From Mycolicibacter sp. MU0102 (lineage in GTDB: Bacteria > Actinomycetota > Actinomycetes > Mycobacteriales > Mycobacteriaceae), in the NCBI RefSeq assembly GCF_963378105.1, contig NZ_OY726398.1, positions 3,100,001-3,164,000 on the forward strand: DNA of 64,000 nt, in the 5' to 3' direction. Below, piece after piece: positions 52,512-61,227 of the stretch (position 1 is the stretch's first letter; each line of letters starts with the position of its first letter). Below the pieces are notes generated by a model. It saw only the letters and a program-made list of their open reading frames with translations, had not been told where the DNA came from and did no database searches. A program made the position numbers and the translations under genes.

Positions 52512-53768
52512 TCAGCGCAAGGGATCGAGGTCACGCAGCACGGCGGACTGCTTGCCGGTGGTGATCTGCTCGGCCAACAATCGGCCCGTCACCGGACCGT
52601 GCGTCATGCCCCACATGCCGTGCCCACCGGCGACGTAGACGGTGCGCGGACACACCTCCCCCACCAGGGGCCGCCCGTCGGGGCTGACCGGGCGTGGACC
52701 CACCCACACGTCGGTGCGCTCATCCCAGCGGACACCGTCGAGCAGGGGGCGGGTGGCGGCGACGATGGCTTCGACGCGGGCCGGGACGATCGGGGCGTCG
52801 GGGTCGCCGAACTCCATGGTGCCGGCGACCCTGAGCCGGGCATTCAACGGCGTGCAGGCCACCCGGGCATCGGGCAGGTAGATCGGCCCGGTGACCGGAC
52901 CATCGACCGGCACCGAGAAGGAGTAGCCGCGCCCAGCGCGCACCGGCACCCGGATCCAGCGCGCTGCCAGCCGGGACAGCCAGGCTCCGCTGGCGATCAC
53001 CGCTGCATCGGCCGTCAAAGTGCCGCCGTCGCTGCTGGTCACGGCCACCCCGTCACCGCGAGGCGACACGTCGGCGACGTCGAGAACGTGGAAAACGGCG
53101 CCGCGCTGCACCACTGTGCGACCCAGTGCGGTCACGAACCGGCCCGGGTCGAGGAAGCGCTGGCCGTCGATCTGCACCCCGGCAGCGACCGCCGAGGACG
53201 CCAGCGGCACCCGCTCGGCCAGTGCGGCACCGGTCAGTTCGGTGCCGAACACCGGCTGGCCGGCCTCGGAGAACCGGCGCAGCTCGTCGAGCAATCGCTC
53301 CGCGTCTGCCGAGGTGCGGAAAATCGCGGTGATCGGGGCATCGGTGACCGGGGCGTCCACCCCGTTTGCGAGCAGAACGTCATAGGCCTCAATGCATTCC
53401 GCGCTCAGAGGCGCGTTGGCCCGTACCGCGCGGCGCCAGGCCGCGGGACGGCTGTTCGCCGCGAAGCGCGCCAAGAACGCCCACAGCGCCGGGCCGGCGT
53501 TCAGTGGCACCTGCAGCGGCGCGGTCCGGCTCAACAGGGACCGCAGCCCGAAGCGCAGGTTGGCCGGCTCGTTGAGCGGAATCGCCAGAGCCGGCGAGAT
53601 CCAACCGGCGTTGCCCCACGAGGACCCGGCCGCCACTCCGACGCGGTCGACCACGGTGACTTCGACGCCGCGCTCCTGCAGAAACCAGGCGGTGGACAGG
53701 CCAACGACGCCGGCACCCACCACGATCACCGTTCGTGGTGCGCCGTCGATTCGGTTGGCTGCACCCAT
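52512..53768 (-). CDS. D-amino-acid dehydrogenase-like FAD oxidoreductase
   Basis: This is a 418-residue DAO-family flavoprotein. The FAD motif is TVIVVGAGVVGLSTAWFLQE (near residue 15), and GSSWGNAGWISPALAIPL is the DadA signature. The C-terminus has YVAGGHGMWGMTHGPVTG, the second flavin contact. It oxidises a D-amino acid or related amine to the oxoacid. It lies 59 bp downstream of a PucR regulator and on the same strand, which likely controls it. The ATG at 53771 is two residues longer. Confidence 0.88.
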   Translation of the reverse strand: MGAANRIDGAPRTVIVVGAGVVGLSTAWFLQERGVEVTVVDRVGVAAGSSWGNAGWISPALAIPLNEPANLRFGLRSLLSRTAPLQVPLNAGPALWAFLARFAANSRPAAWRRAVRANAPLSAECIEAYDVLLANGVDAPVTDAPITAIFRTSADAERLLDELRRFSEAGQPVFGTELTGAALAERVPLASSAVAAGVQIDGQRFLDPGRFVTALGRTVVQRGAVFHVLDVADVSPRGDGVAVTSSDGGTLTADAAVIASGAWLSRLAARWIRVPVRAGRGYSFSVPVDGPVTGPIYLPDARVACTPLNARLRVAGTMEFGDPDAPIVPARVEAIVAATRPLLDGVRWDERTDVWVGPRPVSPDGRPLVGEVCPRTVYVAGGHGMWGMTHGPVTGRLLAEQITTGKQSAVLRDLDPLR

Positions 53769-53827
53769 CACTCCATGATGCGACTGCCCTCAGACACCTG
53801 GTTTAACCGAATCGCACAACAGCGGCG

Positions 53828-55378
53828 TCAGTGTTTGTCGAGTTCCGACATCTCACCCGCCGCGAGCTCGATCATTGCCGCGAATCGGGTCCGCGGATCC
53901 TCCAGCCCCAGGGGCGTCACCTCGGCCATCTTGCGCAGCCGGTAGCGGACTGTGTTCTCGTGCACGCCCAGCTGCTCGGCAGCCCGGGCCAGGTCACCTT
54001 GCGCGTCGAGCCAGGCCCGCAGCGTGGACACATAGGGCGTGTTGTGGGCCGCATCGTGGTGACGTAGCTCTGCGACCGGCCCGCGGGTCGGCACCCGTCC
54101 GGCTCGCGCCGCGGTGTGCAACCGGCGCAGCACGATCTCGTCCCAGGACTCGTCGTAGGCCGGCGGAACGCTCTCGGGCGGGCCGGCTTCGTGCAGCACG
54201 AGGCATTCCTCGGCCTCGCGGCCCGCCGCGGCCAGCTCGGCGACCGTGGCAACCGCACTGATCCCGGCCCACACGCTCGCGTGCGGCGGCAGGGCGCCCG
54301 CCAGGCCGCGCACCCACTGCCGGGCCGCAGCGGCGTCCTCAGCGGGCAGCAGGGTGTAGACGGTGTTGGCGGCCAGTGCGCTGCGACCTGGACGCGACCA
54401 GCCGAATCCCGTGGTGACCGCCTCGAAAGCCAACAGCAGCCCGGCATGGGGCTGCGTAGCGATCCGGGTGTGCACCGCAATCACCCGCAACGGGGCCTGC
54501 GGCAGTCCGAGCCTGGCAACCAAGGCGAGGGCATCGTCGGGTTCCGTCTGCTCATCCAAAAGCCTGGTCACCCAGTCGGATTCGACTTGACGCTCCAAGT
54601 CAGCACTAGCCCGCGACCGCAACATATGCAATGCCACCGTGCGGGCACCGTCGGCCAGTGCGGTCAGCCGCTCACCACTCAACGGGTTCGGGCAGGCCAC
54701 CCATACCGCACCCAGCGTTTCGCGGCCGGCACGCACCGCCACCACCATCCGGCCGGTCAAGCCGTACTCAGGATCGGCAGCGACGAACAGCGGCTCGTCG
54801 TGGATATCCAAATGCGCTAAAACGCCGCGCTTTTCGAATAGCTCCCGAAGCGGCTCGGACTCCTGCCGGTTCAAGATCGTCGCCGAACGCGCCGGGTCGG
54901 CATGCCGCTGGCCGCGCGAGTAGGCCAGCACCCTGCCCAGCTGATCCTCGATGGTGACCGCACCGCCCACCGCTTCGGCGAGACTGTCGGCCACAGCGAA
55001 AAGATCCGTTGGCCCACGGCCGGATTCGGTCTCGCGGCCTTCGAGCACCAGGCCGTAGACCACCGCGGCCAGCTCGCTCCAGGACACCGCCGCGTCCACC
55101 ACGAGCACGGCAAGCGACTCACCCTCGCCGGCGAATGAGGTTTTGTCTTCGACGTCGCGCACCAATACAGCGACCGCCTTGGCGGCCACCGCCCAGCGCA
55201 CCGCCTCCTTTACCGAGCGGGCGCCGACCGCCAACAGGACGTCGCCGACAACGACACGCTCACCGGTCACCTCGTGCATCACGACACTGCTCAGCTGCGT
55301 CGTCCTCGGAATGGAGCAGAACCTCAGCCGAACCCCGTAGCTGCCCACCACGTTGACCAGCCGGTCCAGTGTCACCAT
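53828..55378 (-). CDS. PucR-family transcriptional regulator
   Basis: This is a 516-residue regulator. It has an N-terminal PucR-like sensor region (LDRLVNVVGSYGVRLRFCSI), a middle GGDEF-like fold without catalytic motifs, and a C-terminal PucR helix-turn-helix (LDAQGDLARAAEQLGVHENTVRYRLRKM). Such proteins switch on catabolic genes for purines or amino compounds. The downstream D-amino-acid dehydrogenase is the natural target. Its start lies inside the last 119 bp of the upstream MFS gene; an alternative start is the internal Met at about 55279. Confidence 0.88.
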   Translation of the reverse strand: MVTLDRLVNVVGSYGVRLRFCSIPRTTQLSSVVMHEVTGERVVVGDVLLAVGARSVKEAVRWAVAAKAVAVLVRDVEDKTSFAGEGESLAVLVVDAAVSWSELAAVVYGLVLEGRETESGRGPTDLFAVADSLAEAVGGAVTIEDQLGRVLAYSRGQRHADPARSATILNRQESEPLRELFEKRGVLAHLDIHDEPLFVAADPEYGLTGRMVVAVRAGRETLGAVWVACPNPLSGERLTALADGARTVALHMLRSRASADLERQVESDWVTRLLDEQTEPDDALALVARLGLPQAPLRVIAVHTRIATQPHAGLLLAFEAVTTGFGWSRPGRSALAANTVYTLLPAEDAAAARQWVRGLAGALPPHASVWAGISAVATVAELAAAGREAEECLVLHEAGPPESVPPAYDESWDEIVLRRLHTAARAGRVPTRGPVAELRHHDAAHNTPYVSTLRAWLDAQGDLARAAEQLGVHENTVRYRLRKMAEVTPLGLEDPRTRFAAMIELAAGEMSELDKH

Positions 55379-56612
55379 CAACCGAGCCTAGCCACGTCTC
55401 GTCGGCGAGCCCTCCGATCGGGCTGCTCTCCCTGGTCTCCGGCGCCCACAGCCACGTGAGCGCCGCCACCAGCAACACCCCACCGCTGATCGCAAAACCC
55501 CACTCGAAGGACATCCGCTCGGCGATCTGGCCGACCGCAACCGAACCCACGATCGACCCGAAGTCGGCCATCATCTGATAGGTCGCCACCGCGGTGCCCG
55601 CCCGGGCTTGGTTTCCGACCAGGTCGGAGATGACGGCCTGCTGCGGCGACCCGTAGATCCCCGAGGCCACCCCGGTCAGATATGACACCAACAAGAACAC
55701 CACCAGCGATGCGCTCGCGCCCAGCAAGACGGTGGTGACGCCAGATGCTGCCAGGCCGGCGATCAATAGCCCCTTGCGGCCAATGCGGTCGGAGAGCTGG
55801 CCGCTGGGCAGCACCGCACAGACATTGCCGATCCCGATCATGGCCAGCGTCAGTCCGGCGAAGGAGGGCCCGCGGTCCAGGACTTCGGTGACGAACAACG
55901 GCACCAACGCAACCCGCAGACCAAAGACCGACCAGCCGGTGGCGAAGTTCGACAGCAGGGCCGAGCGGTACGCGCGATTCCCCAGCGCTGTCCGTACCGA
56001 CACCGTGGGCCCGGTCGACTCGGCCGCTTCTGCCAAGTGCGAGTGACGCAGGCTGACGAAGACGCCGGTGGCCGTCACGATCAGCACCGAACCGTAGAAC
56101 AAGAACGGTGCGCTGAGACCGAAACCCGCTGTCAGACTGCCCAATATCGGTCCGCCGACAGTACCCAACAGGAACGCCGTGGCGAACAGTCCGGCGACTC
56201 GGCCGCGTGCGTCTTCCGGGCTGATCCGGATCATCAGGCCCACCGCGGCGATGAAGAACATCGTCGATCCGACGCCGCCGAGGGCACGGAAGAACAGCAG
56301 CTGCCCGTAGGTCTGCACGAAGGCGCAGGCCGTGGTGGACACCGAGACGATCAAGAGGCCGGCCACATAGACCCAGCGCTCCCCCAGCCGTTGAACCAGC
56401 AGACCGCTCACCGGCGCGAAGAGCAGCCGCGTCAGCGCGAACGCGGTGATGAGGAACGTCGTCGCGGAGATGCTCACGCCGAAATGACGCGCGTAGACCG
56501 GCAGTACCGGCGACACCAACCCGTAGCCGAGCGCGATCAAGACGTTGGCGATGAGCAGTACCCAGATCTCCCGCTGCAGCCGCGGTCGGGCGGCCGGGGA
56601 GTCGTTGGTCAC
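55260..56612 (-). CDS. MFS transporter
   Basis: This is a 450-residue exporter or permease of the major facilitator superfamily. Twelve hydrophobic segments are spread through residues 15-395, with the loop 2-3 motif GLLVQRLGERWVYVAG and DRIGRKGLLIAG after helix 8. The final 55 residues are hydrophilic and overlap the PucR gene by 119 bp in another frame. The tail may be dispensable or the PucR start may be further in. Substrate is unknown. It probably shares an operon with PucR and DadA. Confidence 0.87.
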   Translation of the reverse strand: MTNDSPAARPRLQREIWVLLIANVLIALGYGLVSPVLPVYARHFGVSISATTFLITAFALTRLLFAPVSGLLVQRLGERWVYVAGLLIVSVSTTACAFVQTYGQLLFFRALGGVGSTMFFIAAVGLMIRISPEDARGRVAGLFATAFLLGTVGGPILGSLTAGFGLSAPFLFYGSVLIVTATGVFVSLRHSHLAEAAESTGPTVSVRTALGNRAYRSALLSNFATGWSVFGLRVALVPLFVTEVLDRGPSFAGLTLAMIGIGNVCAVLPSGQLSDRIGRKGLLIAGLAASGVTTVLLGASASLVVFLLVSYLTGVASGIYGSPQQAVISDLVGNQARAGTAVATYQMMADFGSIVGSVAVGQIAERMSFEWGFAISGGVLLVAALTWLWAPETRESSPIGGLADETWLGSVDGDTGPAGQRGGQLRGSAEVLLHSEDDAAEQCRDARGDR

Positions 56613-56661
56613 CCGATAACTTTAGACAGCCTCGGTAATCTCTGAATCGGGAGGCTTGATC

Positions 56662-57195
56662 ATGAACGACGCCGTCGATGCGGCCCGTGCCGCCGGCCCG
56701 AACGACTCGTCGCCGCGGCCGGTGTTGCCGCAGCTGGCCGAGCAGTGGGCTGCGGTCAAACCGTTCGCCCTAGCCGGCGCCATCGCGATCGTGGTCGGTG
56801 GCGCGATAGCCGCCGCCATCGCGGCCCCGGCGCCCACCCGTCACGGGGTCTGGGCGGTGGCCTACCTGGTCCTGGTACTCGGGGCCGGCCAACTGGCGAT
56901 CGGGGCCGGCCAAGCACTGCTGCCGGCCGCCTCGCCGTCGCCGCGCGAGGCAATGCTGGGTGCCGCGGCGTTCAACCTCTCCGGCGCCGCCGTCGTGCTC
57001 GGTGTCGTCACCGACCACGTGGCGGTGTTCTACGCGGGTTCTGCGCTGTTGTTCGCCGTGCTGGCCTGGTTGCTCTACCGGGTTCGGCGCAGCGGACGTC
57101 GGGGTTGGGCGCTGCTCACCTACCGGCTTTTCCTGGCGGGATTGGTGGTGAGCATCCCGATTGGGATGGCGATCACCACCGCGGGTCGCAGCTAG
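56662..57195 (+). CDS. Membrane protein of unknown function
   Basis: This is a 177-residue protein. ATG 56662 has GGGAGG upstream. A 30-residue polar N-terminus is followed by four or five hydrophobic helices (ALAGAIAIVVGGAIAAAIAA, AVAYLVLVLGAGQLAIG, AVVLGVVTDHVAVFYAGS, LLFAVLAWLLY, LFLAGLVVSIPIG). I do not recognise the family. It is divergent from MFS and ends 1 bp before the convergent DUF488 gene. Confidence 0.75.
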   Translation: MNDAVDAARAAGPNDSSPRPVLPQLAEQWAAVKPFALAGAIAIVVGGAIAAAIAAPAPTRHGVWAVAYLVLVLGAGQLAIGAGQALLPAASPSPREAMLGAAAFNLSGAAVVLGVVTDHVAVFYAGSALLFAVLAWLLYRVRRSGRRGWALLTYRLFLAGLVVSIPIGMAITTAGRS

Positions 57196-57564
57196 TCACT
57201 GTCGGGCCAGCAGCTTGGCCAACACCGCCGCCTGACTTCCGTCCACGTCCCGGCTCGCCGTCACCAGCGTGACGGTCTTCTTTCCGCGGGCCAGCGCGCG
57301 CAGGCCGGCGAACCCCGCGGCGCCCTTCTCGGTCTGCAGTTCGTCTTCGTAGCGGGCGACGAACTCGTCGAAACGCTCGGGCTGATGGTTGTACCAACGG
57401 CGTAGCTCGCTCGACGGCGCGGCATCTTTGTACCAGTGGCCCACCCGGGGATCGTCCTTGCGGAAGCCCCGCGGCCACACCCGATCGACGAGGATCCGCT
57501 CACCGTCCTGCGCACCGGGTTCGTCGTAGACCCGGGCGACCCGGAACGTGGTTTTGGGACTCAT
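57196..57564 (-). CDS. DUF488-family protein
   Basis: This 122-residue protein begins FRVARVYDEPGAQDGERILVDRVWPRG, the DUF488 signature, and continues with HWYKDAAPSSELRRWYNHQPERFDEF and TVTLVTASRD. DUF488 proteins are small cytoplasmic proteins of uncertain role. ATG 57564 fits; the frame runs a further 10 codons upstream without family match. It is convergent with the membrane protein. Confidence 0.87.
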   Translation of the reverse strand: MSPKTTFRVARVYDEPGAQDGERILVDRVWPRGFRKDDPRVGHWYKDAAPSSELRRWYNHQPERFDEFVARYEDELQTEKGAAGFAGLRALARGKKTVTLVTASRDVDGSQAAVLAKLLARQ

Positions 57565-57631
57565 ACCCCAGGCTATCGCCGTCCCGCGGCGCACGTCAGC
57601 CGCCGTTCACCCCACCCACGACACCAAGAAA

Positions 57632-57650
57632 TTAGGTTAGGCAATGCTAT
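57632..57650 (+). promoter_or_regulatory. IdeR-like iron box ahead of the PPE gene
   Basis: TTAGGTTAGGCAATGCTAT matches the IdeR operator TTAGGTTAGSCTAACCTAA at 15 of 19 positions, with the first 11 identical. It ends 43 bp before the proposed PPE start, overlapping the likely promoter (TATCTT at 57648). Iron-loaded IdeR would repress here, so the PPE gene should rise in low iron. Confidence 0.7.
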
Positions 57651-57693
57651 CTTGTTGTTATTTACAGTTTCGCTCGTAGAAATTGGTGTTGGC

Positions 57694-59037
57694 GTGAACG
57701 GTGGTTGGATCGCATCTCCCCCAGAGGTGCATTCCGCGCTGCTGAGCGCCGGGCCCGGTCCTGGTGCCCTACTGGCTGCCGCCGGCGCCTGGTCCACGCT
57801 GAGCACCGAATACGCGGACGCAGCCACCGAACTGATCAGCGTGCTGAGCACCGTCGGGTCAGCGGTCTGGCAGGGCCCCAGCGCGGATAACTACACCGCG
57901 GCGCACGCGCCGTACCTGCAGTGGCTGATCCGCGCCAGCATCGAGAGCTCCCACGCCGGAACCCAGCACGGAGTCGTCGCGGCCGCCTACAGCACCGCCC
58001 TGGCCGCCATGCCCACCCTGCCGGAGCTGGCGCTCAACCACACCGTCCACGGCGTCTTGATCGCCACGAATTTCTTTGGCATCAACACCATCCCGATCGC
58101 CATCAATGAGGCCGACTACGCCCGCATGTGGGTGCAGGCCGCCACCGCCATGGCGACCTACGAGGCCATGGCCGGCGCTGCCGTGACGTCGCTACCCGGC
58201 ACGGACTCGCCGCCGCCGATCCTGGCTGCAGACACCGGAACCGGTGGCGACGACGAGCCGACCGATCCGATCGAGGAGGCCAACCGCTGGTTCTGGTTCA
58301 TCTTCTGGAACATCGTGTTCTGGTCGACGTTCCTGTTCATCGTGACGATTCCGGTTCGGGTCCCGATCGTGCTGCCGCTGCTGATCGACGCCATCAACGA
58401 CTTCATCGCATCCATGCAGGTGCCACCACCGGAGCCGGTCATCGAACAGCCCGCGCCACAACCCCTCCCCTTGGTGCACCCGGCCGTGGCCCGACCGGCG
58501 CACGAGCCGGTCGCCGTTGCCGTCGGTCTCGGGGGCGGTATCGCCGGTTCGGCGGGGACCTCCGCCGGCCCGGCCGCTGCGACGACCACCGGGCCGGCAT
58601 TACCGGTGAGCGGCGCCGAGACGTTGGCCTATCTGGTGATCGGGGACCACGCCGAAGGCTTCGGGCCCACCCTGAGCGGCCGCGACCAGTCCAGGGCTCC
58701 GGCCACCGGCGTTTCGTCGACGGTCTCGGCTCGGGCGCCGGCAGCTCGCGCACCGCTGCGGTCTCGGCGGCGGCGCCGCGCCCAGATGAAGGAATACGCC
58801 AACGCCACCATGACGCCTGGCGTCGCCGACGACGGCGAAACACCTGACGAGACAACGACACCCACCTGCTCGGAATCCGGGGCGGGAGCGCTGGGATTCA
58901 CCGGGACAGCGCAACGCAGCGACGCGGGCGCAGCAGGACTGGCCCGGTTGCGCGGCAACGTATTCGGCGCCGGCCCGGTGGTACCGCTACTGCCCGAGAC
59001 CTGGGATCACGACTCGGACGAGCGGTCGCCGTTCTAA
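57694..59037 (+). CDS. PPE-family protein, probably iron-regulated
   Basis: This is a 447-residue PPE protein. GTG 57694 opens VNGGWIASPPEVHSALLSAGPGPG. The PPE motif WQGPSADNY (WxG) is near residue 60, and TNFFGINTIPIAINEADYARMW is the conserved helix. A hydrophobic segment (FWFIFWNIVFWSTFLFIVTIPV) near residue 205 is followed by a proline/alanine-rich tail. PPE proteins travel through type VII secretion, normally with a PE partner, which is absent here. It resembles PPE37-like, iron-regulated proteins linked to haem uptake; the exact class is inferred. Confidence 0.85.
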   Translation: MNGGWIASPPEVHSALLSAGPGPGALLAAAGAWSTLSTEYADAATELISVLSTVGSAVWQGPSADNYTAAHAPYLQWLIRASIESSHAGTQHGVVAAAYSTALAAMPTLPELALNHTVHGVLIATNFFGINTIPIAINEADYARMWVQAATAMATYEAMAGAAVTSLPGTDSPPPILAADTGTGGDDEPTDPIEEANRWFWFIFWNIVFWSTFLFIVTIPVRVPIVLPLLIDAINDFIASMQVPPPEPVIEQPAPQPLPLVHPAVARPAHEPVAVAVGLGGGIAGSAGTSAGPAAATTTGPALPVSGAETLAYLVIGDHAEGFGPTLSGRDQSRAPATGVSSTVSARAPAARAPLRSRRRRRAQMKEYANATMTPGVADDGETPDETTTPTCSESGAGALGFTGTAQRSDAGAAGLARLRGNVFGAGPVVPLLPETWDHDSDERSPF

Positions 59038-60554
59038 TTGCTTGGCCGCGAACCGAACCGGCGCCGGCCTCGCGCCGCGAAGGCACGCATGGCCCCCAGC
59101 GCCACCGCCATCCGGCGCTTCGACGACGGGTACCACAGCAGTTCGGACTTCTGGGTGGGCAGCCGCGGCGACGTAATGGCCTGCTGCCGACAGTATTTGA
59201 TGATTCCGGAGGCGCCCCCGGCGCGGTAGCCGATGCCGGACTCTTTCCAGCCGCCCATCGGCAGCCCCGGACAGAAGACATTGACCAAAGCATCGTTGAC
59301 GTTCACCGCGCCGACTTCCAGCCGACGAGCCAGCCGCTCGCCGCGGCGGTTGTTGCCCGTCCAGACCGTGGCCGACAATCCGTACGGCGAGTCGTTGGCC
59401 AGCCGGATGGCCTCGTTCTCGTCGGCGACCTTGATCACGGGCAGGGTCGGCCCGAAGGTCTCTTCGGTCATGCACGTCATGGACGGGTTCACATCGGCGA
59501 TCACGGTCGGAGCGAAGTAGGTCCCCACGCCGGTCGCTTTGCCGCCGGCGATGACCCGGGCACCGGCGGCGGTCGCCTCGTCGACGTGGCGCGCCACGAT
59601 GTCGCGTTGCGCCGCGGTCGCCATGGCACCGGTGTCACCGTCCTGACCCTGCTGCACCTCACCGACCCGGGCCGCCAGCTTCGCGACGAATTCGTCATAG
59701 ACCGGCGCTTCGACGTAGACGCGCTCCACCGACACGCAGACCTGTCCGGAGTTGAACATTCCGCCCCAGGCAATGCCGTTGGCGGCGCGGTCGAGGTCGG
59801 CGTCGGCCAACACGATCGCCGGGTCCTTCCCGCCGAGCTCGAGGCCGTAGGGAATCAGCCGCTGCGCGCAGGCCACCGCGACTTTGCGCCCGGTGGCCGT
59901 CGACCCGGTGAACTGCAGGAAGTCGGCGTGTTCGATCAGCGCCTGGCCGGTGTCGCCGTAGCCGGTGGTCAGGCCGAGCACTGGCGGTGCACCGATCTCG
60001 GCCCAGCCGCGCACGAACTCGACCGCCGACAGCGGCGTCACTTCGGAAGGCTTGAGCAGCACGGCCGCGCCGGCCGACAAGGCCGGTGGCACGTCGAGGC
60101 CGGGCATCGCGAACGGGAAGTTCCACGGTGTGATGATTCCGACCAGCGGGTAGGGACGGTAGGCGGTGGTGAACCGCTTGACGCGATAGAGCGGGCTGTG
60201 CGCCTTGGGATGCCGGTCGGCGAGAAACTCCTTGGCGTTCTTGGCCCAGTAGCCGATGGCGTCTGCCGTGGCGACCGCCTCCAGGCTGGCGTCGACGTGC
60301 GACTTTCCGGTCTCGGAGATCAACACCTCGGTGATGTGATCGGCATGGTCCAGAATCCAGTCCTGCCACGCCAGCAGCCACCGCTTGCGGCCGCTCGGCC
60401 CGAGCGCCTCCCATTCCGGTTGGGCTGAAATGAGTTGGGCGGCCTTGGCGGCCACCGTCTGGGGGTCGTCGATCGGCACGGTGCCCGACACGGCCCCGGT
60501 CGCGGGGTTGTGCACCGTGATCATCGACTCGGCCCTGGATTGCACTGCGGTCAT
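59034..60554 (-). CDS. Succinate-semialdehyde dehydrogenase-like aldehyde dehydrogenase
   Basis: This is a 506-residue NAD(P)-dependent dehydrogenase. The PWNFPFAMPG motif, the Glu in LELGGKDPAIV (general base) and the nucleophile in NSGQVCVSVERVYVE are present. It resembles mycobacterial GabD2-like enzymes, which oxidise succinic semialdehyde and other aldehydes. The final 25 residues are basic. The stop is shared with the PPE gene by 4 bp (convergent overlap 59034-59037). Substrate is inferred. Confidence 0.88.
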   Translation of the reverse strand: MTAVQSRAESMITVHNPATGAVSGTVPIDDPQTVAAKAAQLISAQPEWEALGPSGRKRWLLAWQDWILDHADHITEVLISETGKSHVDASLEAVATADAIGYWAKNAKEFLADRHPKAHSPLYRVKRFTTAYRPYPLVGIITPWNFPFAMPGLDVPPALSAGAAVLLKPSEVTPLSAVEFVRGWAEIGAPPVLGLTTGYGDTGQALIEHADFLQFTGSTATGRKVAVACAQRLIPYGLELGGKDPAIVLADADLDRAANGIAWGGMFNSGQVCVSVERVYVEAPVYDEFVAKLAARVGEVQQGQDGDTGAMATAAQRDIVARHVDEATAAGARVIAGGKATGVGTYFAPTVIADVNPSMTCMTEETFGPTLPVIKVADENEAIRLANDSPYGLSATVWTGNNRRGERLARRLEVGAVNVNDALVNVFCPGLPMGGWKESGIGYRAGGASGIIKYCRQQAITSPRLPTQKSELLWYPSSKRRMAVALGAMRAFAARGRRRFGSRPSN

Positions 60555-60742
60555 GTTGCGCTCCCGATCTAGAACCTGCGGGGAGGCTGTGACCTCGCCG
60601 TATGTGATCGTCAGTTGCCGCGCGGGAGTTTGTCAAGGGTCCTGAACCTCGCCTAATGCAAGGGAAACCCCTGTAGCCGGTCTGCCCTGATCCGCCCTAC
60701 CGTCCACACAGGCGAATTGCTACGCAGGTATTGGAGAGACCG

Positions 60743-61201
60743 ATGGCCGATCAGAGGGCGACACTTCCTCATCGTTGGGTTACCGGCTTGGCCGGGACCG
60801 CGCTCAGGGCGGTCGTGATCGGTGCTGCCGCGGGCGTCGTGTTCGGCTTAGCGCCTGTTGCCTCCGCCGATCCAGAGCCCTCCACCCAACGGGAGCCGGC
60901 CGATAATCAGCAGGAACAGCAGGACGAACAGCAGCAACAGGGGTTCTCGCCGCCGCGGCCCGACGCCCCCAACAACAACCCGTCTAACAACAACCCGCCG
61001 AATAACAACCCGCCCAACAACAATCCGCCGAACAACCCCACCAACAATGACGCCTCCAAGAAGGGCGACCTGGCGGACAAGAACTGCTGGATGTACAGCA
61101 CCGGCCCGGAATGGTTCGCGCCCGGTGCGATGCCCAGGCCGGGACTACCCGGGGAGAAGGTCTGGCCCTGCTATTACGTCGCGGGGCTGACGCCGCACTA
61201 G
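60743..61201 (+). CDS. Secreted Asn/Pro repeat protein
   Basis: This is a 152-residue exported protein. ATG 60743 has GGAGAG upstream, and a signal peptide follows (GTALRAVVIGAAAGVVFGLA... ASADPEPS). The mature region is Gln/Glu-rich (QQEQQDEQQQQ), then holds five NNNPP-type pentapeptide repeats. It ends in a cysteine-bearing tail, NCWMYSTGPEWFAPGAMPRP and WPCYYVAG. The tail, conserved-looking with Trp and Tyr, may be the functional part. I do not know the family. Confidence 0.7.
   Translation: MADQRATLPHRWVTGLAGTALRAVVIGAAAGVVFGLAPVASADPEPSTQREPADNQQEQQDEQQQQGFSPPRPDAPNNNPSNNNPPNNNPPNNNPPNNPTNNDASKKGDLADKNCWMYSTGPEWFAPGAMPRPGLPGEKVWPCYYVAGLTPH
60971..61036 (+). repeat. 15-bp tandem repeat encoding NNNPP
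   Basis: Four 15-bp units of the type AACAACAACCCGCCG (60971, 60986, 61001, 61016), each with one to three changes, then a partial fifth. They encode the Asn-Pro repeats of the secreted protein. Copy number could vary by slippage. Confidence 0.85.
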
Positions 61202-61227
61202 GGGTTCACCGTCCCGCACCATCCAGG

